A stretch of 64,000 bases of DNA. It comes from Firmicutes bacterium HGW-Firmicutes-14. Lineage in GTDB: Bacteria; Bacillota; Thermincolia; Thermincolales; UBA2595. The stretch is from the NCBI GenBank assembly GCA_002840275.1, contig PHAB01000008.1, positions 1 through 64,000 of the forward strand, written 5' to 3'. Made by a program: the position numbers and the translations under genes. The first letter of the stretch is position 1. The number at the start of each line of letters is the position of its first letter. Positions 1 through 8,728 of the stretch are shown here, piece after piece. The notes below the pieces were generated by a model. It was not told where the DNA came from and made no database searches. It worked only from the letters and a program-made list of their open reading frames with translations.

Positions 1-1
1 A

Positions 2-127
2 GAGGCACCTGTACCGGCGCCTGCTGAAGAGGCACCTGTACCGGCGCCTGCTGAAGAGGCACCTGTACCGGCGCCTGCTGAAGAGGCACCTGTACCGGCA
101 CCGCCTGCTGAAGAGGCACCTGCCCCG
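2..127 (+). repeat. 27-bp tandem repeat coding for EAPVPAPAE
   Basis: Three exact 27-bp units start at 1, 28 and 55. A 30-bp variant starts at 82 (one extra Pro codon) and a decaying unit at 112. In frame they code for a Pro/Ala/Glu linker in the hydrolase. The array is cut by the window edge, so the copy number is unknown. Near-perfect DNA identity suggests recent slippage expansion. Confidence 0.9.
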
Positions 128-1249
128 GTGAAGCGAGAAGCTTCCCGGCCCGTGGTTTCAATTGGACAGCAGACAGGTTGGAATGCGGCCCCGGGGTATG
201 TAGTTAAACCAGGGGATACCTTGGATAAAATCAGTGAGGAAACAGGTATACCCGCAGAAAGAATAAGAAGTGTGAACGATTTAAAAGTTGACAATAACAC
301 TGTTGCAGTTCCCGCGCCAAGGACCGGGCATAAAAGCGGAAAAACCACCGGAAGCACCGGAAATATCGAAAGCATCGGAAACAATCAGGAATCTCCAATG
401 CCCCAGGTTATGTATAAGATTAGAAAAGGGGAGTCCTTGTGGTTGATTGGCCGCAACCTGGGTATTCCATATCAGGAGATTATGGAGGCTAACGGCTTGA
501 AGGACCACCTTATCTACCCCGGACAGGAACTGATAATTCCGGGACTCGAGATAGTTAACGGTATGATCAGTTACCGGATTAAAGAGGGGGATACCCTGTA
601 TTTTATTGGGCAGGCCCTTGGGGTAGATTTTAAAGACATCATGTCCCTTAACGGAATAACCGATATATGGATTTACCCGGACCAGGAATTGCTGATTCCC
701 GATAACAACAGCGCCACCCTTTATGAAGTACAGGAAGGGGAAAACCTGGCAGACGTGGCCGGCAGATTTGATATAAGTGCCGACGTGATTCAGGGCCACG
801 GGGTTTCAGACGATGAGTTATATGTCGGCCAGGTACTTGTCATTCCGAAAAGCCCTGTTGTCAGCAGGGCAAACCGGGCAACCGCCGTTATGGCTACCGG
901 AAGTGAACTTGAAATACTGGCCAGGACCATATATGCTGAAGCCCGGGGAGAGGTTTATGAAGGCCAGGTGGCGGTCGGTGCTGTAATTATGAACCGGCTT
1001 AAAAAATCAGGCTTCCCGAAAACCATCAAAGACATTGTCTACCAGCCCGGAGCGTTTACTGCGGTTGACGATGGGCAGATTAACCTCAATCCCGGCAGGG
1101 AGGCTTTTAGGGCAGCCAAAGAAGCCATGGATGGCAGTGATCCTTCATTTGGTGCTCTCTATTACTGGAATCCGAATAAGGCTACCAGTAAGTGGGTATG
1201 GACCAGGCCGATCATAAGGCAGATAGGGAACCATGTGTTTGCGAGATAG
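2..1249 (+). CDS. LysM / SleB-type cell-wall hydrolase, 5' end outside the window
   Basis: A peptidoglycan-binding and peptidoglycan-cleaving enzyme, probably a spore-cortex or cell-wall hydrolase. The open frame runs to the left edge, so the true start is upstream. The GTG at 128 is only the first in-window start-like codon and lies inside a Pro/Ala/Glu linker. Counted from that GTG, four LysM modules follow at about residues 23-64, 95-140, 147-190 and 197-240 (each has a YxVxxGDTL-like start and an LxIP end). A C-terminal SleB/CwlJ-type Hydrolase_2 domain spans about 255-373, with the motif ARTIYAEARGE, where the second Glu is the usual catalytic residue, and a YYWNP segment. The linker is made of 9-residue EAPVPAPAE repeats. 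A strong hairpin terminator follows. The family is certain; the substrate (cortex or vegetative wall) is inferred. Confidence 0.9.
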   Translation, partial: EAPVPAPAEEAPVPAPAEEAPVPAPAEEAPVPAPPAEEAPAPVKREASRPVVSIGQQTGWNAAPGYVVKPGDTLDKISEETGIPAERIRSVNDLKVDNNTVAVPAPRTGHKSGKTTGSTGNIESIGNNQESPMPQVMYKIRKGESLWLIGRNLGIPYQEIMEANGLKDHLIYPGQELIIPGLEIVNGMISYRIKEGDTLYFIGQALGVDFKDIMSLNGITDIWIYPDQELLIPDNNSATLYEVQEGENLADVAGRFDISADVIQGHGVSDDELYVGQVLVIPKSPVVSRANRATAVMATGSELEILARTIYAEARGEVYEGQVAVGAVIMNRLKKSGFPKTIKDIVYQPGAFTAVDDGQINLNPGREAFRAAKEAMDGSDPSFGALYYWNPNKATSKWVWTRPIIRQIGNHVFAR

Positions 1250-1305
1250 TCCGGAAGATTCCGGGAAGAGGTGTCCAATTAATAAGCTACAATGAAAGAA
1301 AAAAG

Positions 1306-1364
1306 AAAAGGCGAACGGTGCCGATTATGCCTGTCCCTGTGTGACAGCGGCACCGTTCGCTTTT
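1306..1364 (+). terminator. Rho-independent terminator after the hydrolase gene
   Basis: A perfect 13-bp stem, GCGAACGGTGCCG at 1311-1323 paired with 1348-1360, is flanked by A and T tracts (1306-1309 and 1361-1364) across a 24-nt loop. The A/T flanks make it potentially bidirectional. Confidence 0.75.
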
Positions 1365-1440
1365 CCATTTGATTTCGGAATCTGCAGGAAACTTTTGAAT
1401 AAAGGAATCCAATCAAACACAAAGAATTATTACTTATCCG

Positions 1441-1553
1441 CTAACCGCCGCTAAGACTCCTCTCTCGTCAGGTGGGAAATAAGCGGCGCTAAGCTCCTGG
1501 ATAACGATTTCTAAGCGCCAGATGGAGTTTGGACTCCACCTGACGCTAAGAAT
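1441..1553. repeat. Nested inverted-repeat element upstream of pgeF
   Basis: This stretch holds four CTAAG motifs (near 1451, 1489, 1511 and 1546) and several overlapping inverted repeats. GGCGC/GCGCC flank about 1484-1518. A 13-bp hairpin with a TTGG loop lies at about 1516-1545, with two mismatches. The right arm of that hairpin (CCACCTGACG) is also complementary to CGTCAGGTGG at 1467-1476, so two folds compete. It looks like a dispersed palindromic element or a leader RNA. I do not recognise a named family. Confidence 0.5.
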
Positions 1554-1590
1554 TCTGTTGATTATTATAAAAACGGCGGGGGTCTGGCTT

Positions 1591-2421
1591 TTGAAAAAAG
1601 GTTTTAATCCGACTAATTATGGGAATACCTGCATTTTTGAAGCATCTTTATTTAAAAATGCCGGCGGGGTAATCCACGGGTTTACCACCCGGACAGGCGG
1701 GGTGAGTGCTAAACCTTATGATTCGCTCAACCTGGCGTTCCATGTGGGTGACAGCCCGGAAGCAGTTATTGAGAACCGCAAAAGGGTATGTCATATACTC
1801 GGGGCTGAGATCGACAACATGGTCACAGCCAAACAGGTGCACGGTACCAATGTTGCTGTGATAGAGGAAGGGCATTTCGGGTTAGGGGCGTATTCATATG
1901 ATACATCTGTCCCGGATACGGATGGGTTGGTTACAGACAGGCCCGGACTTCTTCTGGCCACATTTTACGCGGACTGTGTACCGGTTTTTATTTATGACCC
2001 TGTTAAAAAAGTGGCCGCAACCGTCCATGCGGGCTGGAAAGGGACACTGGCCCGTATCGGGGCAGCGGCCCTGAACAAGATGGCCGCAGTTTTTGGCTGT
2101 GATCCCTCTGACTGCCTGGTGGGAATCGGTCCTTCTATAGGTCCATGCTGTTATGAGGTCGATGCCGCTGTTATCGGCCTGTTCCGGCGCGAATTTCCCG
2201 GATTGGATATCCTTAACAATACCGGGGAGGATAAAGCAAGGCTCAACTTGTGGGAGGCAAACCGGAACATTATGGCAGAGGCAGGTATTAGGCCGGATAA
2301 TGTCGAATTAGCAGAGATATGTACCTGCTGTCATCAGAACCTGTTTTTTTCGTACCGGGGTGGCCAGGGACAAACAGGAAGGATGGGAGCCTTCATTATG
2401 TTAACAGAGGTTCCCGCATAA
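1591..2421 (+). CDS. pgeF: Peptidoglycan editing factor / multicopper-oxidase-fold purine nucleosidase family (YlmD/YfiH)
   Basis: A member of the PgeF/YlmD/YfiH (Cu-oxidase_4) family. Members are reported to act on purine nucleosides and, in E. coli, to prevent mis-incorporation during murein synthesis. Family metal or active-site motifs are visible: QVHG, ADCVP and HAGWKG, then GIGPSIGPCCYEV and a C-terminal CTCCHQNLFFSYR. The length of about 276 aa fits the family. The frame is open back to an ATG at 1522, but that start sits inside the upstream hairpin element and would add a non-family peptide. TTG at 1591, preceded by a GGCGGGGG ribosome site, is preferred. In many Firmicutes this gene abuts yggS-sepF; here it is about 11 kb away and precedes a phoPR-type pair. 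Confidence 0.88.
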   Translation: MKKGFNPTNYGNTCIFEASLFKNAGGVIHGFTTRTGGVSAKPYDSLNLAFHVGDSPEAVIENRKRVCHILGAEIDNMVTAKQVHGTNVAVIEEGHFGLGAYSYDTSVPDTDGLVTDRPGLLLATFYADCVPVFIYDPVKKVAATVHAGWKGTLARIGAAALNKMAAVFGCDPSDCLVGIGPSIGPCCYEVDAAVIGLFRREFPGLDILNNTGEDKARLNLWEANRNIMAEAGIRPDNVELAEICTCCHQNLFFSYRGGQGQTGRMGAFIMLTEVPA

Positions 2422-2438
2422 AAAGGGGAGAATAATCT

Positions 2439-3149
2439 ATGAGCAGGCCCTTGATCCTTGTTGTAGATGATGAAAGCCATATTGTGGAACTGGTAAGGTT
2501 CAACCTGGAAAAGGGCGGTTACAGGGTGATTGAGGCCAATGACGGCATCTCTGCCTGTAACCTGGCCAAACAGGAAAAACCGGACCTCATCATCCTGGAT
2601 GTTATGCTTCCCGGAATGGATGGATTAGAGGTTTGCCGGATGATTCAGAAAGATGCTGAGACCAGTGATATCCCAATTATCATGCTGACCGCGAGAAGTG
2701 AAGAGATAGATAAAATACTCGGGCTGGAAATCGGGGCTGATGACTATATCACGAAACCCTTCAGCCCCCGGGAATTGCTGGCCAGGGTTAAGGCCAGGCT
2801 GCGCCGGGCCGCTGGGAAGCAGGTGAATGGTGAAGGAGGGGAAGGCCCACTGAAGGTGGGAGGCTTGGTTATTGATACAGGCCGGTTTGAAGTGTTCATG
2901 GAGGGGACAAGACTGGAGCTTACTCCCAAAGAATTCGAATTGTTAAAAATACTTGCCAGGAGCAGGGGCAGGGTGCTGTCAAGGGAGTTCCTGCTGGAAA
3001 ATATCTGGGGATATGAATATATCGGGGATTCCAGGACTGTGGATGTCCACATCAGACACCTGAGACAAAAGGTAGAAGATGACCCTGCGAATCCAAAATA
3101 TATTGAAACAGTTCGTGGAATAGGCTACAGGTTTAAGGAGAATAGTTAA
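2439..3149 (+). CDS. phoP: OmpR/PhoB-family response regulator (PhoP-like)
   Basis: A DNA-binding response regulator of 236 aa. The receiver domain (1-120) has the acidic pair DD at 10-11, the phospho-acceptor Asp54 in ILDVMLPGMDG and the KP motif at about 103. The C-terminal winged helix (about 135-232) contains LTPKEFELL and DVHIRHLRQKVEDDP, typical of PhoB/PhoP/WalR proteins. A GGGGAG ribosome site lies 8 nt before the ATG. The stop overlaps the next gene's ATG (TAATG), so the pair is translationally coupled. Assignment to phosphate control is inferred from the PhoR-like partner and from pstB-phoU with a Pho box 8 kb downstream. ResD- or WalR-like roles cannot be ruled out from sequence alone. 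Confidence 0.85.
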   Translation: MSRPLILVVDDESHIVELVRFNLEKGGYRVIEANDGISACNLAKQEKPDLIILDVMLPGMDGLEVCRMIQKDAETSDIPIIMLTARSEEIDKILGLEIGADDYITKPFSPRELLARVKARLRRAAGKQVNGEGGEGPLKVGGLVIDTGRFEVFMEGTRLELTPKEFELLKILARSRGRVLSREFLLENIWGYEYIGDSRTVDVHIRHLRQKVEDDPANPKYIETVRGIGYRFKENS

Positions 3150-4924
3150 TGTTCAGAAGTATTAAATGGCGCCTTACGGCAATATTTTTTTCAGTCACTG
3201 CCATAGTCCTTTTTATCCTTGGTTTTTACCTGATGGCAGCAATGGAACAATATTCTTATAACAACACCCGGGATAAGCTGAATTCTTATGCCCGGCTGAT
3301 GGCCCGCAATTTATCGGGGTATGCAGACCCGGGCAGTAACAAAGGAATTTACGAGGAATACGCCCGCAAGGCAGGGAATGAGATTAATGCCAGGGTTACT
3401 ATAGTCGGCGCTGACGGCGAAGTTCTTGGTGACTCTTTCCTGGACAATGACAGTATGGTCAACCATGCTGACCGGCCGGAGATAAAACAGGCATTGTCCG
3501 GCAAAACCGGGGAAGCTGAAAGGTTCAGTTCAAGCATTGGTGAAAAAATGGTCTATTTTGCTGTGCCGGTGGAGGACCAGAACCGGGTAGCCGGTGTGGT
3601 CAGAGTTGCCATTCCCTGGAGTGAAGTCGAAGCCGGCCAGAGCCACATAAGGTGGACTATCGGTGCGGCCATTTTTATGGCCCTTATTCTTACAGTCCTG
3701 GTGGCATCCTCTTTTACGTCATCCATTGTCATACCCCTGCAGGAAATGACCCGGGTTGCCGAGCAAATGGCAGAGGGTAAACTTGAGACGAACTTCAATA
3801 CCGGGGCCAAGAACGAGATAGGCACTTTAAGCCGTGCCCTGAATTATATGTCAGAACGGCTTCGTGATACCTTTAGCCAAATTACCGAGGAACGGAATAA
3901 GGTCAAAGCCATCCTGACCAGCATGAATGACGGGGTTGTGGCAATTGACCGGAATGGGTGTATCCTGCTTATTAACCCGGCTGTGGAGCGGATGTTTGAT
4001 ATTAAATATGAAAACAGCCTGGGTAAGAGTATGATTGAGGTGGTTCGCAATTTTGACCTGGAGAGGCTTCTCCGGGAAGCTTTAACTTCCACAGCAAGCA
4101 TTACGAGGGAACTACAGATGCTTGCTCCTGACCTTAGAACCTTTAGGGTCAGCACAGCCCCCCTGACCAATGAATCAGGTGTTGTCGGTGTTGTGGCGGT
4201 ACTGAGGGATATAACGGCCTTCCGGGAAGTTGAAAGGATGAAAACTGATTTTGTAGCCAATGTTTCCCATGAACTGAGAACCCCACTGACATCCATTAAG
4301 GGCTTTGTTGAAACACTTTTGGATGGTGCAATGGAAGACCCGGTCACAGCCAGGCATTTCCTGGGGATTATCAATGACGAATCTGACAGGTTAAACAGGC
4401 TGATTATTGACCTGTTAAGCCTTTCCAGGATTGAGGCAAAACAGCAGGAGGTTCACCTGGTGGCCCTTGACATGAAGTCGGTTATCAACAATACGCTCTC
4501 GGTTCTTTCTCCTCAGGCTAATGAAAAGAAGCTGTCGCTTGACGTGGATATCATAAAGCCGCTGCCGGTCATCCGGGCCGATAAGGATATGATTGGTCAA
4601 CTATTAATAAATCTTGTTGACAATGCCGTAAAATATACCCCTGAAGGCGGTGGAATTGGCATTCGTGCCGAGGCTTGGAACAGTGGGGTAAAAGTTACTG
4701 TCTCAGATACAGGTATAGGTATTCCCAGGGAAAGCATGCCGCGCCTGTTTGAGCGTTTTTACCGGGTGGATAAAGCCAGGTCGCGGGAGATGGGGGGGAC
4801 CGGACTGGGGCTTGCTATTGTAAAACATATCCTGGAGGTCCATGGGGGGACTATTAAAGTTAAGAGCAGGCTGGGGATGGGCAGTACTTTTACCTTTTAT
4901 CTCCCCGCCGAGCCAGGGAAGTAG
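3149..4924 (+). CDS. phoR: PhoR-type sensor histidine kinase
   Basis: A membrane sensor kinase of 591 aa. TM1 spans about 8-28, then an extracytoplasmic sensor region (about 30-168), TM2 (about 171-193), HAMP (about 195-247), a PAS domain (about 255-360), HisKA with the phospho-acceptor His374 in VSHELRTPLTSIKG, and HATPase_c with N box NLVDNAVKYTP, G1 DTGIGIP and G2 GGTGLGLAI. This layout matches the PhoR/ResE/WalK class. It follows the regulator with a 1-nt overlap. The opposing chemoreceptor gene ends only 2 nt downstream, leaving no room for a terminator between the two. Confidence 0.87.
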   Translation: MFRSIKWRLTAIFFSVTAIVLFILGFYLMAAMEQYSYNNTRDKLNSYARLMARNLSGYADPGSNKGIYEEYARKAGNEINARVTIVGADGEVLGDSFLDNDSMVNHADRPEIKQALSGKTGEAERFSSSIGEKMVYFAVPVEDQNRVAGVVRVAIPWSEVEAGQSHIRWTIGAAIFMALILTVLVASSFTSSIVIPLQEMTRVAEQMAEGKLETNFNTGAKNEIGTLSRALNYMSERLRDTFSQITEERNKVKAILTSMNDGVVAIDRNGCILLINPAVERMFDIKYENSLGKSMIEVVRNFDLERLLREALTSTASITRELQMLAPDLRTFRVSTAPLTNESGVVGVVAVLRDITAFREVERMKTDFVANVSHELRTPLTSIKGFVETLLDGAMEDPVTARHFLGIINDESDRLNRLIIDLLSLSRIEAKQQEVHLVALDMKSVINNTLSVLSPQANEKKLSLDVDIIKPLPVIRADKDMIGQLLINLVDNAVKYTPEGGGIGIRAEAWNSGVKVTVSDTGIGIPRESMPRLFERFYRVDKARSREMGGTGLGLAIVKHILEVHGGTIKVKSRLGMGSTFTFYLPAEPGK

Positions 4925-4926
4925 AA

Positions 4927-6747
4927 TCATGTCTTGAACTTGCTGATGGATTCTTCCAGCGCCCTGGCCAGTTGTTCCAGGTTCCTGGAGGAATCGGCTA
5001 TTTCAGTGGAAGTAGTAACCATTTCCTGGGTCGATGCCGAAACCGTTTCTGACAATTGGGCAGTCGCTTCCACGCTGGCGGCAATCTTTGTCACCACAAG
5101 ATGGGCCTGGTCACTTCCGGCAGCCATTTCTTCGGCTGATGCGGAATTTTCTTCCGCTATGGCGGCCAGGTTTTCGACTGCGGATACAACCTCTTCACTG
5201 TTATTTGCAATATGTTCGGCTGAAGCGGAAATATTTTGCATAAAATCGTTTGCGCTGTTGATATGCTCTATAATTTCCCTAAGGGCCCGGTCGGCGTTTT
5301 TACTGAGTTCAGTTCCCTGTTCCACTTCTTTTATACCCTCTTCCATGGCGGTCACTGAATTTAGCGTACCCTTCTGAATAACCTTGACCAGGTCCGCAAT
5401 TTCTCTCGCCGCTTTACCGGAACGTTCGGCAAGTTTCCTGACCTCATCGGCTACCACGGCAAATCCTTTGCCGGACTCGCCCGCCCTGGCGGCCTCAATG
5501 GCCGCGTTTAGAGCCAGAAGGTTGGTCTGGTCGGCAATTTCGTCAATGACCATTATTATTTCACCAATAGTTTCAGAACTGGAGGAAAGTTCTTTCAGTT
5601 TACCGGCGGTTTCAAAGACCCGTGCCTTAATACGGTCCATACCCTGCATGGTTTCAGCCACAGTAGTCATACCCATCCCGGCGACTTCGCTGGTTTGGGA
5701 TGCAGCTGCCGATATTTTCTCCGAATCCCCGGCAAGATCCCGGATGGAACCGGCCATGTCATTGATGAGGGAAGAAGTACGGTTAATATTGGCAGATTGC
5801 TCCTGAGCGCCTGAAGCAATTTGCGCGACGGCCATATTCAGTTGTTCAATTGTCCGGGAAGTCTCAGTAACATCTTCAGACTGGTCGGTGTTTTTCCGGG
5901 CCAGTTCTTCGATGGTGGATGCCACCCTGTTGGTAAAGGATGTTGTCTGGGTTGCATGTTCTGACAACCGGTGACTTGACCGGATTATTTGCTCTCCTGC
6001 TGTTTTGACTTCGGCAATCAGGTTCCTGATATTGCTGAGCATGGTATTAACCGATTCTGCCAATAATCCTGTCTCATCAGAGGATTTGACCCTGATTTCC
6101 CCAGTGAAGTCACCTTCGGCAATGCTATTCATCTTGACTGCCAGGGCTTTTATGGGCTTTGTCAGGCTGGCGCTGAAAACCACAGCTGAAATTATTCCGG
6201 CAATGGTAAGCAGAACGGCCAGTCCCAGGATAAAGTTGCGGGATTTGTCAATCTCCAGCTGGGCCATTCCCTTGGAGATACCCATGCGCAGCAGGCCCCA
6301 GTGTTCCAGGTCAACCGTTACAGGCATTGCTATGTGATACACTATTTCACCGTCTTCCCGGGCAGGCCTGTACTCGGGCTCAGTTATTTTCATAAACCCC
6401 TGGGAAATGTCATCATCAGCCTCTTTGCCTTTCTGTCCGGGGTCACTGTGGACGAAGATCTCGCCGTTTTTGTCCATTAGCATTACATATTTTACATCTT
6501 TGTTGGACTTCAAAACTGCCAGGAATCCCTCCTCCAGGGTATAGTATTTCTCATTTTGCACATTGTTAACAGCTACTCCGTATAAAGCAGAGCCAAGGCT
6601 CATACCCTTTTTCAGGATTTCCTTTCTGATCATATCGGTTTCCCTGCTTATAGTGACCAATGCAAAGACCGCGCTGGTGATACCCACCAGGACAACCGCA
6701 AACAGGGCTATTTTAAGCCGCAAGCTCATTTTTACCTTTTTAGCCAT
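4927..6747 (-). CDS. Methyl-accepting chemotaxis protein with extracytoplasmic Cache-like sensor
   Basis: A transmembrane chemoreceptor of 606 aa. TM1 spans about 10-30, followed by an extracytoplasmic domain (about 31-170) containing a Cache-like segment ([17 protein letters not shown]), TM2 (about 173-193), HAMP (about 195-247) and a long coiled signalling domain. The conserved hairpin tip [24 protein letters not shown] is present, split here only by domain context. It would pass ligand signals to CheA/CheW; no che genes are in the window. The ribosome site AGGTGA precedes the ATG. The adjacent lipoprotein with rhodanese domains is on the same strand 23 nt upstream, so the two may be co-transcribed. 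The ligand is unknown. Confidence 0.9.
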   Translation of the reverse strand: MAKKVKMSLRLKIALFAVVLVGITSAVFALVTISRETDMIRKEILKKGMSLGSALYGVAVNNVQNEKYYTLEEGFLAVLKSNKDVKYVMLMDKNGEIFVHSDPGQKGKEADDDISQGFMKITEPEYRPAREDGEIVYHIAMPVTVDLEHWGLLRMGISKGMAQLEIDKSRNFILGLAVLLTIAGIISAVVFSASLTKPIKALAVKMNSIAEGDFTGEIRVKSSDETGLLAESVNTMLSNIRNLIAEVKTAGEQIIRSSHRLSEHATQTTSFTNRVASTIEELARKNTDQSEDVTETSRTIEQLNMAVAQIASGAQEQSANINRTSSLINDMAGSIRDLAGDSEKISAAASQTSEVAGMGMTTVAETMQGMDRIKARVFETAGKLKELSSSSETIGEIIMVIDEIADQTNLLALNAAIEAARAGESGKGFAVVADEVRKLAERSGKAAREIADLVKVIQKGTLNSVTAMEEGIKEVEQGTELSKNADRALREIIEHINSANDFMQNISASAEHIANNSEEVVSAVENLAAIAEENSASAEEMAAGSDQAHLVVTKIAASVEATAQLSETVSASTQEMVTTSTEIADSSRNLEQLARALEESISKFKT

Positions 6748-6770
6748 TCTGAATTCACCTGCCTTCTAAT

Positions 6771-7820
6771 TTAGGGATTGTTACCGCTTTTGGTTGGGAA
6801 ATCATGAGCTTTTGTAAAAGGTATAGTAGCCAGGACTTTCTCGTCGGATGTCCACCCCGTCATACCGAATTTCATGGCATAGGCATCATAACCCAGTTGG
6901 TTAAGGAACATGGCAGCATAGCTGGCAGTATGGCCTGTATAACAAATCACCACAATCTTTTTGCCGGCCGGGAGCTTTTTAAGGTTCTCTTCTTTGGCCA
7001 GCTGTCCATAGGGGATATTTACCGCACCTGGAAGATGGCCTTTGGCATAATCTTCAGCTTTCCTGACACTTAGCAGAAAATAATCCGGATTTTGGCCCAT
7101 AACCGCTTCTTCATATACTTCCTGGGCAGATATTGTGGGAGCCCGGTCTGAAGTAAGGTAATTTTCTGTTTGAGCAATGATTATGTCTTCAGTTTTTTCT
7201 CCACCCGATGCAAAGGCCGGCAGTTCATTGGTGGGCTCTGATTGATTTATCGTCACTTCAACGGGATAATCAGGCGCTTTGGTGAACGGTTTTGTGGCCA
7301 GGACATTTTCGTCAGAAGTCCAGCCCATCATACCGAATTTCATGGAATAGGCCTCATATCCAAGCTGGTTAAGGAACATAGCTGCCTGGCTGGCTGTATG
7401 CCCGGTATAGCAGATAACCACTATCTTCTTGCCCTTATCCAGTTTGTCCAGGTTTTCCTTTTTAAAAATTTGTCCAAAAGGTATATTAATCGCCCCGGGA
7501 ATATGCCCTTTGGCGTAATCCTCAGGTTTGCGGACACTCAGCAGGATATAGCCGGGGTCTTGTCCGGTTACAACAGTGTCATATACTTCCTGGGCCGAAA
7601 TGGTTGGAGCCTTTCCGGAACTCAGGTAATCGTTTGTGACCCCGATAATTTGTACTGCTTCGGAATCTCCGGATGTTTGATTTTGTGCCTGTTCCTTGTC
7701 CGTGCCCAGCTCTGATGCTATAGTTTTCTGGTTAAAATCTTCGCCGCTGCACCCGGAAATAGCCAGGGCAAAGAGCAACACAGCCCATGCCAGCACGTAT
7801 TTGGCTATCTTTCTTCTCAT
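6771..7820 (-). CDS. Lipoprotein with two rhodanese domains
   Basis: An exported, lipid-anchored protein of 349 aa. The signal peptide ends in the lipobox AISGC with the lipidated Cys at about 24. Two rhodanese-like domains follow (about 75-165 and 228-330), and they are close copies of each other. Each has YILLSVRKPEDYAKGH- or YFLLSVRKAEDYAKGH-type text and a complete active loop CYTGHTAS with the catalytic Cys, so both domains may be active in sulfur transfer outside the membrane. The sequence suggests an internal duplication. A GGGGGAG ribosome site precedes the ATG. Sulfide, polysulfide or thiosulfate handling is plausible but not shown by the sequence. Confidence 0.88.
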   Translation of the reverse strand: MRRKIAKYVLAWAVLLFALAISGCSGEDFNQKTIASELGTDKEQAQNQTSGDSEAVQIIGVTNDYLSSGKAPTISAQEVYDTVVTGQDPGYILLSVRKPEDYAKGHIPGAINIPFGQIFKKENLDKLDKGKKIVVICYTGHTASQAAMFLNQLGYEAYSMKFGMMGWTSDENVLATKPFTKAPDYPVEVTINQSEPTNELPAFASGGEKTEDIIIAQTENYLTSDRAPTISAQEVYEEAVMGQNPDYFLLSVRKAEDYAKGHLPGAVNIPYGQLAKEENLKKLPAGKKIVVICYTGHTASYAAMFLNQLGYDAYAMKFGMTGWTSDEKVLATIPFTKAHDFPTKSGNNP

Positions 7821-7984
7821 TAGGACTCCCCCTATTCTGATTTGAGAATAGTAATTGTTAATTATTGGGTACTATTCGATGTTAAGTGATAAATTCCTTT
7901 AATAATAAGCAAAGTAAGAATAATCAGATAAACAATTTGTAGTATTAATGCAATTAGTAGAATGTTATAATAGTTAATGTCAAT

Positions 7985-8012
7985 AAAAAAAACCACATCA
8001 TTAATGATGCGG
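7985..8012 (-). terminator. Rho-independent terminator of the double-HTH gene
   Basis: Read on the minus strand, a stem formed by CCGCATCAT and ATGATGTGG around a TA loop (8012-7993; one G-T pair) is followed by eight T residues. It lies 16 nt after the stop of the regulator gene. Confidence 0.8.
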
Positions 8013-8027
8013 TGTCTGTAAGGCTTA

Positions 8028-8627
8028 TTAATGGAAAGCCGGATTTTTTATCATATTAACGAAATTAAGGATGAGCTTTAACTGGTCCTCATCAAGAGTA
8101 CAGATGGATCCGATGGTTGCCTGGACTTTTGGGTCCTGAAGCATGTCCCTCAGGGCAGGACTTATACCGGCCATAATCCCGTCAACTTCCTGCTGGTCCA
8201 TTATAAGGTAACAAACGGATACTTTGAGGGCATCAGCCAATTTATTTACCGTCTTCAGAGAGGCGTTCACCTTTCCAAGTTCCAGCTGAGCTATCAGCCC
8301 GGGTGAAACCCCTGCTTTACCGGCCAGTTCTTTCTGAGATAAGTTCTTTAACTTGCGTATATACTGAAGTTTTTTGGGCAAACTGGTAGTCTTTTGGCTG
8401 TTGACCAGTGTGCTGACAGGGACTTTAAAAAAGCCGGCCAGGTCTTTTATTGTTTCAACTGACGGACATACAGTACCTCGTTCAATTTCACTCAGGTACG
8501 TAAAAGACAGGCCACTGATTTTACCCATCTCTTTTAGGGTAAGCCCCCGTTCTTCCCTTAAAGCCCGAAGCTTATTCCCCAGACTTATTTCTTCATTGCA
8601 GCCCTCTTCTTTTTTCTTCCCCCTCAT
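8028..8627 (-). CDS. XRE-family regulator with two HTH domains
   Basis: A cytoplasmic DNA-binding protein of 199 aa with two consecutive HTH_3 (XRE/Cro) domains. The first spans about 17-73 (LRALREERGLTLKEMGKISG then SFTYLSEIERG) and the second about 84-140 (LQYIRKLKNLSQKELAGKAG then SPGLIAQLELGK). The C-terminal 55 residues resemble no domain I recognise and may dimerise. The gene has its own sigma-A-type promoter and a terminator, so it is a single-gene unit. No clear ribosome site precedes the ATG, so the exact start is less certain. Targets are unknown. Confidence 0.82.
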   Translation of the reverse strand: MRGKKKEEGCNEEISLGNKLRALREERGLTLKEMGKISGLSFTYLSEIERGTVCPSVETIKDLAGFFKVPVSTLVNSQKTTSLPKKLQYIRKLKNLSQKELAGKAGVSPGLIAQLELGKVNASLKTVNKLADALKVSVCYLIMDQQEVDGIMAGISPALRDMLQDPKVQATIGSICTLDEDQLKLILNFVNMIKNPAFH

Positions 8628-8673
8628 TATAACATATCACATCATTTCTAAGTATATATGAAATATTAATAAG

Positions 8674-8702
8674 ATTATAACCTTAATAGCCGGTTATTTC
8701 AA
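8674..8702 (-). promoter_or_regulatory. Sigma-A promoter of the double-HTH gene
   Basis: On the minus strand TTGAAA (8702-8697), a 17-nt spacer and a perfect TATAAT (8679-8674) give a strong vegetative promoter about 47 nt before the start codon. Confidence 0.75.
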
Positions 8703-8728
8703 GAGTGAAACCGCCTTAAAACAGCTTC

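Noticed and set aside
1-127. CRISPR array
   Set aside because: The 27-bp units are contiguous without spacers and are in frame with the hydrolase.
281-799. Antisense ORF under the LysM hydrolase
   Set aside because: It is fully antisense to a well-supported domain-rich gene and shows no domain of its own.
1522-1590. Longer N terminus of pgeF from ATG 1522
   Set aside because: The ATG lies in a hairpin element, the added peptide has no family similarity, and TTG 1591 has a better ribosome site.
4934-6337. Plus-strand ORFs of 110-147 aa under the chemoreceptor
   Set aside because: They are Ser/Ala-rich shadows of the coiled-coil signalling domain, with no ribosome site pattern and no domain.
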